Shown piece after piece: positions 42,465-50,982 of a stretch of 64,000 bases of DNA (the first letter of the stretch is position 1; every line of letters begins with the position of its first letter). This DNA comes from Alteriqipengyuania lutimaris (lineage in GTDB: Bacteria > Pseudomonadota > Alphaproteobacteria > Sphingomonadales > Sphingomonadaceae). Under the pieces are notes generated by a model, which was not told the DNA's origin, searched no databases, and worked only from the letters and a program-made list of their open reading frames with translations. A program made the position numbers and the translations under genes. Location: assembly GCF_003363135.1 (NCBI RefSeq), contig NZ_QRBB01000001.1, positions 868,001 through 932,000 of the forward strand, read 5' to 3'.

Positions 42465-42665
42465 TCAGTCATCCATGACCGCACTTGCGACCGCTACCGC
42501 GGCCACGAACGCTCCGGCTGCAATCTTCTTTCCGGTAGCGGATGTTGCGGCAGCTTTGGCACCCGCCCAAAGAAGCGCCCCGAGCGGTAGGGCTCCACCA
42601 CCGACAAGTTCGACTTCGTGCGTGTCCAATTCGACGATCTGCATTCCATTCTGTGGCATTGGCAT
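42465..42665 (-). CDS. double-glycine-leader peptide 1 (bacteriocin/microcin-like precursor)
   Basis: 66-residue precursor. Residues 1-23 form a leader with IVELDTHEVELVGG, whose hydrophobic/acidic spacing and terminal Gly-Gly fit C39-peptidase leaders. The predicted 43-residue core is Gly/Ala-rich and hydrophobic (GALPLGALLWAGAKAAAT and so on) with GxxxG-like spacing, a GKK basic patch and a MDD end. AGGAA precedes the ATG at 42665. It lies 28 bases downstream of the peptide-2 gene on the same strand, so the pair is probably cotranscribed, as two-peptide class IIb bacteriocins are. No transporter or immunity gene is recognised nearby. Confidence 0.82.
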   Translation of the reverse strand: MPMPQNGMQIVELDTHEVELVGGGALPLGALLWAGAKAAATSATGKKIAAGAFVAAVAVASAVMDD

Positions 42666-42693
42666 GATTTCCTGTTCTCGTGTGGCGCGATCT

Positions 42694-42906
42694 TTAGTCT
42701 ATGGCTTTGGCGATCTCTTTGACCGCTTTCGTGAAGGCAATACCGGTGGCAGTGCCCGCCGCTGCCGCGACGCCATAGCCTATTGCCTTGCCTACCAGGT
42801 AGGCTCCGACTGGAGCGAGGGCACCGTTGACGGAACCAACCTCCTCGAAGGTCAATTCCTGGATTCCAAGGGCGGGGGAGAATTCTGAATGTTCGAGATA
42901 CGACAT
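42694..42906 (-). CDS. double-glycine-leader peptide 2 (bacteriocin/microcin-like precursor)
   Basis: 70-residue precursor. Residues 16-29, QELTFEEVGSVNGA, closely follow the colicin-V-type leader pattern (ELT-x-E-E/L-x-x-V-x-G-G/A). Cleavage after Gly-Ala would release a 41-residue core starting LAPVGAYLVGKAIGYG, with a GKAIG GxxxG motif, an Ala/Gly membrane-like centre and a basic helix FTKAVKEIAKAID. GGAGA is well placed before the ATG at 42906. First gene of the pair; divergent from the LysR-type gene with the 17-bp palindrome in between. Confidence 0.83.
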   Translation of the reverse strand: MSYLEHSEFSPALGIQELTFEEVGSVNGALAPVGAYLVGKAIGYGVAAAAGTATGIAFTKAVKEIAKAID

Positions 42907-43051
42907 TTTGTCTCCAATTTTCTTGAGTTGATTTGTCGCTCTGGAAACTTTTTTCTGAAGAGGGCCATATTCACATTAGTAATCAGAGCGCCTTCTGGAT
43001 GTGAAATTCCCCTCCGCGGGTCAAATACATGTTATCATAGCCACTCATAGG

Positions 43052-43068
43052 CGTTCCCTATGGGAACG
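43052..43068. promoter_or_regulatory. perfect 17-bp palindrome, candidate LysR operator
   Basis: CGTTCCC-TAT-GGGAACG is a perfect 7-3-7 inverted repeat and contains the T-N11-A core of LysR-type binding sites (T at 43054, A at 43066). It lies 65 bases before the LysR-type start and about 146 bases from the divergent leader-peptide gene, as expected for a shared regulator site. Confidence 0.6.
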
Positions 43069-43132
43069 GACATATCGGCTGAAGCTGGCGGGGTGTGCGG
43101 TCTACGTGATCGACACATTTAGGAGAGTTCGA

Positions 43133-44113
43133 TTGCCCACCCTCAAGCAGCTGGAGTATTTTCTCGCGGTGATCGATCACGGCGGCGTCGGTCGCGCTGC
43201 AAGAGTGCTGAATGTTTCGCAGCCGAGCCTGAGCCAGCAATTGAAGGAACTCGAGCGACGACTCGGGGTGAAACTGATCGAGCGGAAGGCTGGCAAAAAC
43301 CACACAACCCCGATCGGACGTCTGATCATCGATGATGCACGGGCGATGGCCGCAAGCGCCGAACGGATACGCAGGACCTGTTCCGAGGGCGCGCGGGGGG
43401 GTATCGGCCAGCTTAACCTCGGCGTCACGCCAACGATCGGCCCCTATTTGATGCCGGAGGTGATCAGAACCATCAAGGCGCGCGACATGGAGCTCGAGTT
43501 GCGTATCTTCGAGGGCCTTCCGCACACTGAGATCGACTTGCTCAGAACCGGTGAGCGCGACATCGTCATTGCCCAGGATGTGGACTTCGCGCACGACTTG
43601 TCGAGAGTGGACGTTGTATTCGAATCCTTGTTTTTCGTGGCCTCGAAACAGCATAGGCTGGCAAAGCGGAGCGAGCCTGCGCAGATGTCCGACCTGATCG
43701 GGGAACAGCTCTTGTGCATGGACGTGAACCACCCACTGGGCAGGCAATGCTACCTGATCGCCGAGCAAATCGGCATGATACCGAACACTTCGTACGGGGG
43801 AACAAGCCTCGACACGCTTCGCAAGATGGCCGGCGTGGGGCTTGGCTTGGCTCTTCTTCCCGACCTTTATCTAAGGTCGGAAGGCGTGAACATGGTCCAG
43901 ACCCGGCGCCTTGAAGTAGCGGACTGGACGGTGGGGCGCGAGATCGCGGCGTATTGGAGACAGGAGGGTGGCAATAGCCCAATTTTCGACGTCGTGACCG
44001 ACCTGTGCAGAGAAGTCGCGACCTCCATGATGGAGTCCGAGTCGGCTACCGGGGCGCGCGCGTCATTTCACGCTGATCGCGGCGCGCCCGCGGCGCGACA
44101 AATCGAGGTATGA
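43133..44113 (+). CDS. LysR-type transcriptional regulator (OxyR-like branch)
   Basis: 326-residue LTTR. N-terminal winged HTH: LKQLEYFLAVIDHGGVGRAA followed by LNVSQPSLSQQLKELERRLG. The effector domain looks OxyR/CbbR-like, but at the OxyR peroxidatic position (GHC) this protein reads NHP, so peroxide sensing by that Cys is unlikely; two other Cys lie nearby (LLCMDV and GRQCYL). TTG start at 43133 with AGGAGA 6 bases upstream; the frame is open to 43001 without LTTR-like residues. Divergent from the leader-peptide pair, which it may control. Confidence 0.88.
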   Translation: MPTLKQLEYFLAVIDHGGVGRAARVLNVSQPSLSQQLKELERRLGVKLIERKAGKNHTTPIGRLIIDDARAMAASAERIRRTCSEGARGGIGQLNLGVTPTIGPYLMPEVIRTIKARDMELELRIFEGLPHTEIDLLRTGERDIVIAQDVDFAHDLSRVDVVFESLFFVASKQHRLAKRSEPAQMSDLIGEQLLCMDVNHPLGRQCYLIAEQIGMIPNTSYGGTSLDTLRKMAGVGLGLALLPDLYLRSEGVNMVQTRRLEVADWTVGREIAAYWRQEGGNSPIFDVVTDLCREVATSMMESESATGARASFHADRGAPAARQIEV

Positions 44114-44393
44114 ATGCCACCGGTGATCCAGCTGCACCAAAGACGACGAAAAGTCCGCTTTCGAAAAGTGTAGGTTTGGGCTGGATGACGGATAAGGGCG
44201 CGCGAACCCGCCATTCGCCTCCCACCCCAGTGGCCCCTCCACGTTTTCCTACTCGCCAACCCGGTGCTAGCGTCGCTGGCCCGCTCTTTCACATCGTAAT
44301 CCGCGACGTCTTCATGCGCGCTTCTTCACACGCACTGCGCTGTATGTACTTCATCAACTTGCGTTTCGTGCAACCGGGCGTCGCCCCGGGTTT

Positions 44394-47165
44394 TCAGGCT
44401 GGCTCCAGCTCCGCCTGGCGCGCATCGCTGGCCGCGTCCACCAGCGCAGTGCGGATCGCGGCGAGCCTTGCGGGATCGACGATCTTGTCCCCGGTCAGGT
44501 CGGTCACGTAGAACGTATCGGCCGCCCGCTCGCCATAATGCGTGACATGCGCCGAACGGATCATCGCCTGCTGTTCGAACAATCCGCGTGCGAGGCGGTT
44601 GAGCAGGGCGGGGCGGTCGCGCGCTGCAACCTCGACCACGGTGAAGCGGTGCGACGCTTCGTTATCGAATGCCACGGTCGGCCGAACTTCGAACGCGTCG
44701 GCGCCGCGTCGCGGTAGCGGACGCTGGGCGAGCCTCGGCACGAGGCGCTCCCCGCTCTCGAGCGCTTCGGCGATGCTGCGCTCGATCCGCTCGATCTGGT
44801 TGTCCTCGCCGAACGGACGCCCGAGCGGGTCCTGCACGAGGAAGTTGTCGATCGCGTAGCCGGTGCGCGTGGTGTGGATCCGCGCGTCGATGATGTTCCC
44901 GCCGACGAGGTGGATCGCGCCTGCGATGCGCATGAAAATGCCGGGGTGGTCGGCGGCGATCACGGTGACGAGCGTCGCCCCGCGTTCCTCGTCGGCCTCG
45001 CAATGCACCGACAGCGCGTGGCCGAGTTCGCGCGCGACCGAATATTGCACCAGATTGCGTGCCGCGATGTCGGGCGGTTCGGCGATCCAGTAGGGCGCGG
45101 TGAACAGGTCGCCCAGATCGTCCATCAGCGCGTCCTTGTCGCCCAGCGCCGCGCGAACCGCTTCCTTCTTCGCCGCGACCCGCTCCTTGCGCCCGCGAGT
45201 CACGTGCCCCAGGCGCAGGCGCTCGTGCGCCAGATCGTAAAGCTCGGTGATCAGCTGCCCTTTCCAGCTGTTCCAGGTGCCAGGGCCGACCGCACGAATA
45301 TCGACCGAGGTAAGTATTGCGAGCTGGCGCAACCGCTCGAGGCTCTGCACCTCGGCGACGAAATCCTCGACCGTCTTGGGATCGGCGAGGTCGCGCTTGA
45401 AGGCGGTGTGGCTCATCAGCAGGTGCTGGCGGACAAGCCACGCGACCAGCGCTGTCTCATCCTCGTTCAGCCCGAAGCGCGGGCACAGGCGCTCGGCCAC
45501 CTCGGCACCAAGAACAGAATGGTCCCCGCCACGGCCCTTGGCGATATCGTGCAGCAGCGTGGCGACGAATTGCGCGCGCCGGCTCTTGAGCTTGTGAATC
45601 TCCTTGGTCGCGCGCGGATGCTCGTCCGCCAGCGCGCCCTTTTCGATCTGGTTGAGGAAGCCGATGGCGCGGATCGTGTGCTCGTCCACCGTATAGTGGT
45701 GGTACATGTTGAACTGCATCTGCGCGTTGACCCGCCCGAAGTCGGGCACGAAGCGGCCGAACACGCCCGCCTCGTTCATCCAGCGCAAGACCATTTCGGG
45801 ATCGTTGCGCCCCGCCAGCAGGTCCAGGAAGACCGTATTCGCGTGCGGGTCCTCGCGCACCTCGTCGTTGATCAGGCCGCTGTCGCGATCGGCCTGGCGC
45901 ATGGTACGCGGATCGATTTCCAGCTGCTCGGTCTCCGCAATCTGGAAGATTTCGATCAGCCGCACCGGGTCCTTGCGGAACCAGTCGTCGCTGGGGGCCG
46001 ACAGCTTGCCCGCGAAGACGCGGTAGCCGCGCAGGGTTCTCGGTTTCGCGGTAAAGCCGGCGAGCAGTCCGCGCCGTGCCCGCTTCTTGGCGAACTGCTG
46101 CTCCAGCTCGCCCAGGAAGACGCCGGTCAGCGAACCGACCCGTTTCGCCTGGACGAAGTAATATTGCATGAAGCGTTCGACCGCGCTCTTGCCCTGCCGG
46201 TCGGCAAAACGCATCCGCCGCGCGATTTCCTTCTGCAGGTCAAAGGTCAGCCGGTCTTCCGCGCGCCCCGTGATCTCGTGCAGGTGGCAGCGCACGGCCA
46301 GCATGAACCCCTCTGCCCGGCGGAACCTGTGATACTCCTCCGGCGTGAACAGCCCGGCGTCGACCAACTCCGCTGCGTCGCGCACGCGGTGGATGTACTT
46401 GCCGATCCAGTACAGCGCCTGAAGGTCGCGCAGGCCCCCCTTGCCTTCCTTCACATTGGGTTCGACGACATAGCGCGTGTCGCCCATCCGCTTGTGCCGC
46501 TCGTCGCGCTCGCGCAGTTTTTCGGAGACGAACTGCTTTTCGTGGCCGGTGACGACTTCGGCATAGAAGCGACGGTTGGTCGCTTCCCACAAGTCCTGCT
46601 CGCCCCATACGAAGCGCGATTCGAGCAGGGCGGTGCGCACCGTCAGGTCGTCGCGCGCCATGCGGATCGATTCATCCGGCGTCCGCACCGAGTGGCCGAC
46701 CGTCAGGCCGAGATCCCACAAAAGGTAGAGCATCGCCTCGATCTGGGCGACGGTCGCCTCGTTCGGCGACTTCGCGCACAGGAAGGCGATGTCGACGTCC
46801 GAATGCGGCGCCATCTCCTCGCGCCCGTAACCGCCGACCGCCAGCACTGCGATCGGGCTGGCCGCGTCGGAGGGGGCGATGTGTTCGACCGCGTAATCGT
46901 GGATCAGCCGGACCAGCTGGTCGAGCAGGAAGCTGTGCCCCCCGGTATGCGCATGGCCCGCCGAGGGCTTCTCGGCGAGACGATGCGACAATTCCTCGCG
47001 CCCCGCGTCGAGCGCGCGACGCAGGATCGCCAGGACCGCGTCCCGATTGCTTGCACCGCCCCCTTGGTCGCCACCGCCACGCTCGCCGATTTGCTCGGCG
47101 ATTTCCTGGGCGAGACTGCGCCGATCGATGATGGCGCGCTGGTTGGAGAGGGGCGGTGCGCTCAA
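44394..47165 (-). CDS. glnD: bifunctional uridylyltransferase/uridylyl-removing enzyme GlnD
   Basis: 923-residue nitrogen sensor that uridylylates PII under nitrogen limitation and removes UMP when glutamine is high. Nucleotidyltransferase motif VLAVGGYGREE followed by HSDVDIAFL; central GlnD-specific domain with KEGKGGLRDLQALYW; HD hydrolase motif LLHDIAKGRGGDHS; two C-terminal ACT domains (ADHPGIFMRIAGA and ARDRPALLNRLAR). The start is a TTG at 47165 overlapping the upstream acyl-CoA synthetase stop as TTGA; no ATG fits. Convergent with the LysR gene across a 280-base gap that contains only an imperfect GC hairpin near 44370-44390. Confidence 0.95.
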   Translation of the reverse strand: MSAPPLSNQRAIIDRRSLAQEIAEQIGERGGGDQGGGASNRDAVLAILRRALDAGREELSHRLAEKPSAGHAHTGGHSFLLDQLVRLIHDYAVEHIAPSDAASPIAVLAVGGYGREEMAPHSDVDIAFLCAKSPNEATVAQIEAMLYLLWDLGLTVGHSVRTPDESIRMARDDLTVRTALLESRFVWGEQDLWEATNRRFYAEVVTGHEKQFVSEKLRERDERHKRMGDTRYVVEPNVKEGKGGLRDLQALYWIGKYIHRVRDAAELVDAGLFTPEEYHRFRRAEGFMLAVRCHLHEITGRAEDRLTFDLQKEIARRMRFADRQGKSAVERFMQYYFVQAKRVGSLTGVFLGELEQQFAKKRARRGLLAGFTAKPRTLRGYRVFAGKLSAPSDDWFRKDPVRLIEIFQIAETEQLEIDPRTMRQADRDSGLINDEVREDPHANTVFLDLLAGRNDPEMVLRWMNEAGVFGRFVPDFGRVNAQMQFNMYHHYTVDEHTIRAIGFLNQIEKGALADEHPRATKEIHKLKSRRAQFVATLLHDIAKGRGGDHSVLGAEVAERLCPRFGLNEDETALVAWLVRQHLLMSHTAFKRDLADPKTVEDFVAEVQSLERLRQLAILTSVDIRAVGPGTWNSWKGQLITELYDLAHERLRLGHVTRGRKERVAAKKEAVRAALGDKDALMDDLGDLFTAPYWIAEPPDIAARNLVQYSVARELGHALSVHCEADEERGATLVTVIAADHPGIFMRIAGAIHLVGGNIIDARIHTTRTGYAIDNFLVQDPLGRPFGEDNQIERIERSIAEALESGERLVPRLAQRPLPRRGADAFEVRPTVAFDNEASHRFTVVEVAARDRPALLNRLARGLFEQQAMIRSAHVTHYGERAADTFYVTDLTGDKIVDPARLAAIRTALVDAASDARQAELEPA

Positions 47166-48853
47166 GCTTCCGTGTGAACCTTCGAATATTGCTCGCGCAG
47201 GGCCTTGCGGTCGATCTTCTGCGTGCCAAGACGCGGCAGCGCCTCGGTCTCGCGCCAGATGTGCGCCGGGCGTTTGAATTTTGCGAGCTTGGTTTCGAGA
47301 AACGCGGCCAGCTCGTCCTCGGTAAGATTCGCGCCCGCGCGGGTCAGGTAGACCGCGCCGACGACTTCGCCGTAGCGCGGATCGGGCAGTCCGAAGACCG
47401 AGCATTCGGCGACATCGTCATGCGCATAGATCGCATCCTCGACCTCGAGACAGCTGATGTTTTCGCCGCCGCGGATGATGATGTCCTTCTTGCGATCGAC
47501 GATGAACAGATAGCCATCCTCGTCCAGCCGGCCAAGGTCGCCGGTGCGGAAATACATGTCGTCGGTGAAGGCCTGGCTGGTCGCCTCGCGGTTGTCCCAG
47601 TAGCCGAGGAAATTGGCGACCGTGCGAATGCAGATCTCACCGATCTCGCCGGTCGGCAGCTTGGCGCCCTTTTCGTCGAGGATCGCGAGGTCCACCAGCG
47701 GGCGGCTCGCCTTGCCGGTGCTGGAAGGCTTGGCGAGATAGTTCTCGTTGAAATTGCCGCAGCCGATCGCGTTGGTCTCGGTGAGGCCGTAGCCGAGCAG
47801 CGGGAAACCGCCGGGGAAGGCCTTGTGGATGGCATCGACATGGTCGACCGGTCGCGGCGCGCCACCGGCGGCAAACGAAGTACAGCTCGACGTGTCGTAT
47901 TTGTCGCGATCCGGGTGGGTCGCCATTTCGTAGCTCATCAGCGGCACGCCGGTGAAGTAGGTCACCTTCTCGCGGTCGATCAGCCGCAGCGCCTCGGTCG
48001 CATTCCACTTCTTCATCAATACCAGCTTGCGGCCCAGCGCAAAGCTCTGGAGGAAGACCGGGATTTCGCCGGTCACATGGAACAGCGGCACGGCGACCAG
48101 CGCGCATGGCTGCAGCGAAGGCGCGTCTCCCTTCTTCGTCATGTAGCTCAGCGCCATGAGGCTCTGCACGACATAGCTCATGACGCCGTGGATCACGCCG
48201 CGGTGGTCCGAATAGGCACCCTTGGACCGGCCGGTGGAGCCCGAGGTGTAGAGCAGCGTCGCGTAATCGTCGGGTGAGGGCATGGGGAGCGGCGTTGCGG
48301 CGGGATCGCCCCAGACCGAAATCAGGCCTTCGGCCGGATTGCAGTCATGCGTCAACGGCAGGATCGTCGATCCGTGGTCCGTCCCTTCGAGCCGTTCGGC
48401 ACGCTTGCGATCGGCGAGTACCGCGCGGCAGCCGACCATCCTGATCGCATCCGCCATTTCCTCGCCGCTGGAAAAACCGTTGACCAGCGCGGCACAGCCG
48501 CCGGCCATCACGATACCCATATAGGCGACTATCCAGTTGGCAGAGTTGCGCGCGGCGATCCCGATCCGGTCGCCCTTGACCAGCTTGTGCTGCGACAGCA
48601 GGCCCGCGGCCACGTGGCGCGCGGCATCGTAGGCTTCGCCGAAGGTCAGGCGGCAGCCATCGTCGACCAGGAACTCGACGTCCTTATGCTGCTCGCAATA
48701 ATGCGCGAAGTAGTGCGCCAGGCTGGGCGGGGCATTCTTGAACGCGGGCATCGTTACGCCGTTGCGCGTGAAGGGCACTGTCTCGGCGGGGCCGCCGGGG
48801 GCCACCAGCGTGTCCATGATGGTATCCAGCGTAGTGTCGAGCTCGGTCGGCAT
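47162..48853 (-). CDS. AMP-dependent acyl-CoA synthetase/ligase
   Basis: 563-residue ANL-superfamily enzyme that adenylates a carboxylic acid and transfers it to CoA. P-loop YTSGSTGRSKGAY, GYGLTETN, FRTGDLGRLDEDGYLFIVDR and IIRGGENIS are all present, and the C-terminal catalytic Lys is in LGTQKIDRKALRE. Chain-length preference is unclear, probably medium or long. The start MPTELDTTLD at 48853 follows AGAGGAC. It precedes glnD with a 4-base overlap and is divergent from lgt. Confidence 0.92.
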   Translation of the reverse strand: MPTELDTTLDTIMDTLVAPGGPAETVPFTRNGVTMPAFKNAPPSLAHYFAHYCEQHKDVEFLVDDGCRLTFGEAYDAARHVAAGLLSQHKLVKGDRIGIAARNSANWIVAYMGIVMAGGCAALVNGFSSGEEMADAIRMVGCRAVLADRKRAERLEGTDHGSTILPLTHDCNPAEGLISVWGDPAATPLPMPSPDDYATLLYTSGSTGRSKGAYSDHRGVIHGVMSYVVQSLMALSYMTKKGDAPSLQPCALVAVPLFHVTGEIPVFLQSFALGRKLVLMKKWNATEALRLIDREKVTYFTGVPLMSYEMATHPDRDKYDTSSCTSFAAGGAPRPVDHVDAIHKAFPGGFPLLGYGLTETNAIGCGNFNENYLAKPSSTGKASRPLVDLAILDEKGAKLPTGEIGEICIRTVANFLGYWDNREATSQAFTDDMYFRTGDLGRLDEDGYLFIVDRKKDIIIRGGENISCLEVEDAIYAHDDVAECSVFGLPDPRYGEVVGAVYLTRAGANLTEDELAAFLETKLAKFKRPAHIWRETEALPRLGTQKIDRKALREQYSKVHTEA

Positions 48854-48990
48854 GCATGTCCTCTCTTCTCGCGCGCGCTCTTGGGCTGCACGTCGCATTG
48901 TCCCTTTTGTCTGCCCCGTCACTGTGCCAATGCAACCCGCACCGACGCAAGACTGGACCGTTCAGGCGCTATCTCTAAGGGGTCGACGAG

Positions 48991-49875
48991 ATGCTGTCAC
49001 TACTGGCCGAGGCCGCCACTCAGCCGATCTACTGGTCCGACCTGGGCCTGACGCCGGGCATCGACCTCGGTATCTTCACGCTGCGCTGGTATTCGCTCGC
49101 CTACATCGCGGGCATCGTCCTCGCCTATTGGCACCTCACGCGCATGATCAAGGCGCCGGGCGCGCCGATGGCGCAGCCTCACGTCGACGACCTGCTGTTC
49201 TACTGCACGCTCGGCGTGATTTTCGGGGGGCGGCTGGGCTATGCGCTGTTCTACCGGCCCGAGCTGTTCGTCGATTTCAGCTACGATGGGTGGATGCCCT
49301 GGGGCCTGCTGCGCCTGTGGGACGGCGGCATGAGTTTCCATGGCGGCGTGATCGGCGTGGTTCTCGCGCTGCTGTGGGTCAGCCTGCGCAACAATCTGAA
49401 CTGGTTGCGCGTGGCGGACTATATCGCGGTCAACGTGCCCTTCGGGATGTTCTTCGGGCGGCTGGCGAACTTCGTGAACGGAGAGCTCTATGGCCGCCCG
49501 ACCGATGTTTCCTGGGCAATGGTTTTCCCGTCGGACCCGACGGGCCTCGCGCGCCATCCGAGCCAGCTCTACCAGGCGGGGCTCGAAGGGCTGGCGATGG
49601 CGGCAATCATGCTTTCGCTGTTCTGGCTTACGAAGGCGCGGTGGAAGCCAGGCGTGCTGGTCGGCGTCTTTACCGCAGGCATCGCGACAGCGCGCTTCAT
49701 CAATGAATTCTTCCGCCAGCCCGATGCGCACCTGACCGAATTCGCGGCATCGACCGGCCTGTCGATGGGCCAGTGGCTGAGCATCCCGATGATCCTCGTC
49801 GGGCTGGGCGTGGTCGTCTACGCGCTGTCCAGCAAGCGCGACCGGGCTCCTTCGGGCATGGCGAGCGAATCCTGA
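48991..49875 (+). CDS. lgt: prolipoprotein diacylglyceryl transferase
   Basis: Inner-membrane enzyme that attaches diacylglycerol from phosphatidylglycerol to the lipobox Cys of prolipoproteins, the first step for the several lipoproteins encoded here. 294 residues, about seven TM segments. The Lgt signature GRLANFVNGELYGRPTD and the upstream GGRLGYALFYRPE and FHGG motifs are intact. It precedes, and its stop overlaps, the MidA-like methyltransferase gene. Confidence 0.96.
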   Translation: MLSLLAEAATQPIYWSDLGLTPGIDLGIFTLRWYSLAYIAGIVLAYWHLTRMIKAPGAPMAQPHVDDLLFYCTLGVIFGGRLGYALFYRPELFVDFSYDGWMPWGLLRLWDGGMSFHGGVIGVVLALLWVSLRNNLNWLRVADYIAVNVPFGMFFGRLANFVNGELYGRPTDVSWAMVFPSDPTGLARHPSQLYQAGLEGLAMAAIMLSLFWLTKARWKPGVLVGVFTAGIATARFINEFFRQPDAHLTEFAASTGLSMGQWLSIPMILVGLGVVVYALSSKRDRAPSGMASES

Positions 49876-50936
49876 GCGAAGGGCGGGCATCGCACGACCT
49901 CGCCGAACGGTTCCGGCGGCTGATCTCAGCGCACGGGCCGATCCCGGTTGCCCGCTTCATGGGCGAGAGCAACGCGCATTACTACGCAACGCGCGATCCT
50001 CTCGGCTCGGGAGGGGATTTCACGACTGCGCCCGAAATCAGCCAGATGTTCGGCGAACTGGTGGGCCTGTGGCTGGCCGACATCTGGTCGCGCGCGGGCG
50101 CGCCGCCCGATCCGCTCTACTGCGAACTGGGCCCGGGGCGCGGCACGCTGGCCGGCGATGGCTTACGCAGCATGGCGCGCTTCGGCCTGGCGCCGCAGGT
50201 CCATTTCATCGAGGGATCGCCCACGCTGCGCAGCTTGCAGGCGCAGGCGGTACCGGGCGCGCAATTTCACGAGGACCTCACCAGCGTGCCTGAGGATCGC
50301 CCGCTGCTGCTGGTCGCGAACGAGTTCTTCGATGCGCTGCCGGTGCGCCAGCTGGTGCGGATCGAGGATGGCTGGCGAGAGCGGATGGTCGGCCTGGGCG
50401 ACGACGGCGCGTTCCGCTTCGTGGCGGGCGACCAGCCGATGCATAGCGCGGTCCCACCCGAACTGGTGGATGCCGACACCGGGACGATCGTCGAGACCTG
50501 CCCCGCGGCGAGTGCGATCATGCACGAGATCGCGCGGCGGCTCGTGACGCAGGGAGGCGTGGCGCTGATTATCGACTACGGCCACCTCGGCCGGCGGACG
50601 GGCTCGACGCTCCAGGCGATCAGGGCGCACCGCAAGGTCGACCCGCTGGCCGAACCAGGGGCGGCGGATCTGACCGCGCATGTCGATTTCCCGGCGCTGG
50701 CGGACGTCGCGCGGCACGAGGGCGCGCGGGTGCTGGGCAGCGCGACGCAGAACGAATGGCTGACCGCGTTGGGGATCGACGCGCGGGCAGGCGCGCTGGC
50801 GAAGGCCGCCCCGCATCGCGCCGAAGAGGTCGAGGCCGCGCGCAGCAGGCTCGTTGCGCCGGAGCAGATGGGCGCGCTGTTCAAGGTGATCGCCTTCGCG
50901 GACGAGGCGTGGCCCGACGGTTCGGGGCTGAACTGA
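49872..50936 (+). CDS. MidA/NDUFAF7-like SAM-dependent methyltransferase, probable CTG start
   Basis: About 354 residues of the DUF185/COG1565 family, whose mitochondrial member NDUFAF7 methylates a complex I subunit arginine. Recognisable motifs: YYATRDPLGSGGDFTTAPEI, MFGELVGLWLADIW, SAM-binding YCELGPGRGTLAGDG, and NEFFDALPVRQLV. The conserved N-terminus (AERFRRLISAHGPIPVARFM) begins only a few codons after a CTG at 49872 that overlaps the lgt TGA as CTGA; the only nearby ordinary start is a GTG at 49773, inside lgt. Coupled to lgt. Confidence 0.88.
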   Translation: MSEGRASHDLAERFRRLISAHGPIPVARFMGESNAHYYATRDPLGSGGDFTTAPEISQMFGELVGLWLADIWSRAGAPPDPLYCELGPGRGTLAGDGLRSMARFGLAPQVHFIEGSPTLRSLQAQAVPGAQFHEDLTSVPEDRPLLLVANEFFDALPVRQLVRIEDGWRERMVGLGDDGAFRFVAGDQPMHSAVPPELVDADTGTIVETCPAASAIMHEIARRLVTQGGVALIIDYGHLGRRTGSTLQAIRAHRKVDPLAEPGAADLTAHVDFPALADVARHEGARVLGSATQNEWLTALGIDARAGALAKAAPHRAEEVEAARSRLVAPEQMGALFKVIAFADEAWPDGSGLN

Positions 50937-50982
50937 CCGTTCAGGTCGCGGAACGGCGCGCCCGGATATTGGTTCGAACGCT

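Noticed and set aside
42475..42888. Plus-strand open frame across the two leader-peptide genes
   Set aside because: Antisense of two genes that both have ribosome binding sites and recognisable leader motifs.
43133..44113. Calling the LysR-type gene oxyR
   Set aside because: The peroxidatic Cys position is Pro, so the key functional feature of OxyR is missing.
44340..44393. GC hairpin between LysR and glnD as a strong terminator
   Set aside because: The stem needs a bulge and the T-run is short; too weak for a separate terminator call.
44874..47177. 767-codon plus-strand open frame opposite glnD
   Set aside because: Shadow of glnD; no family similarity visible and an implausible composition.
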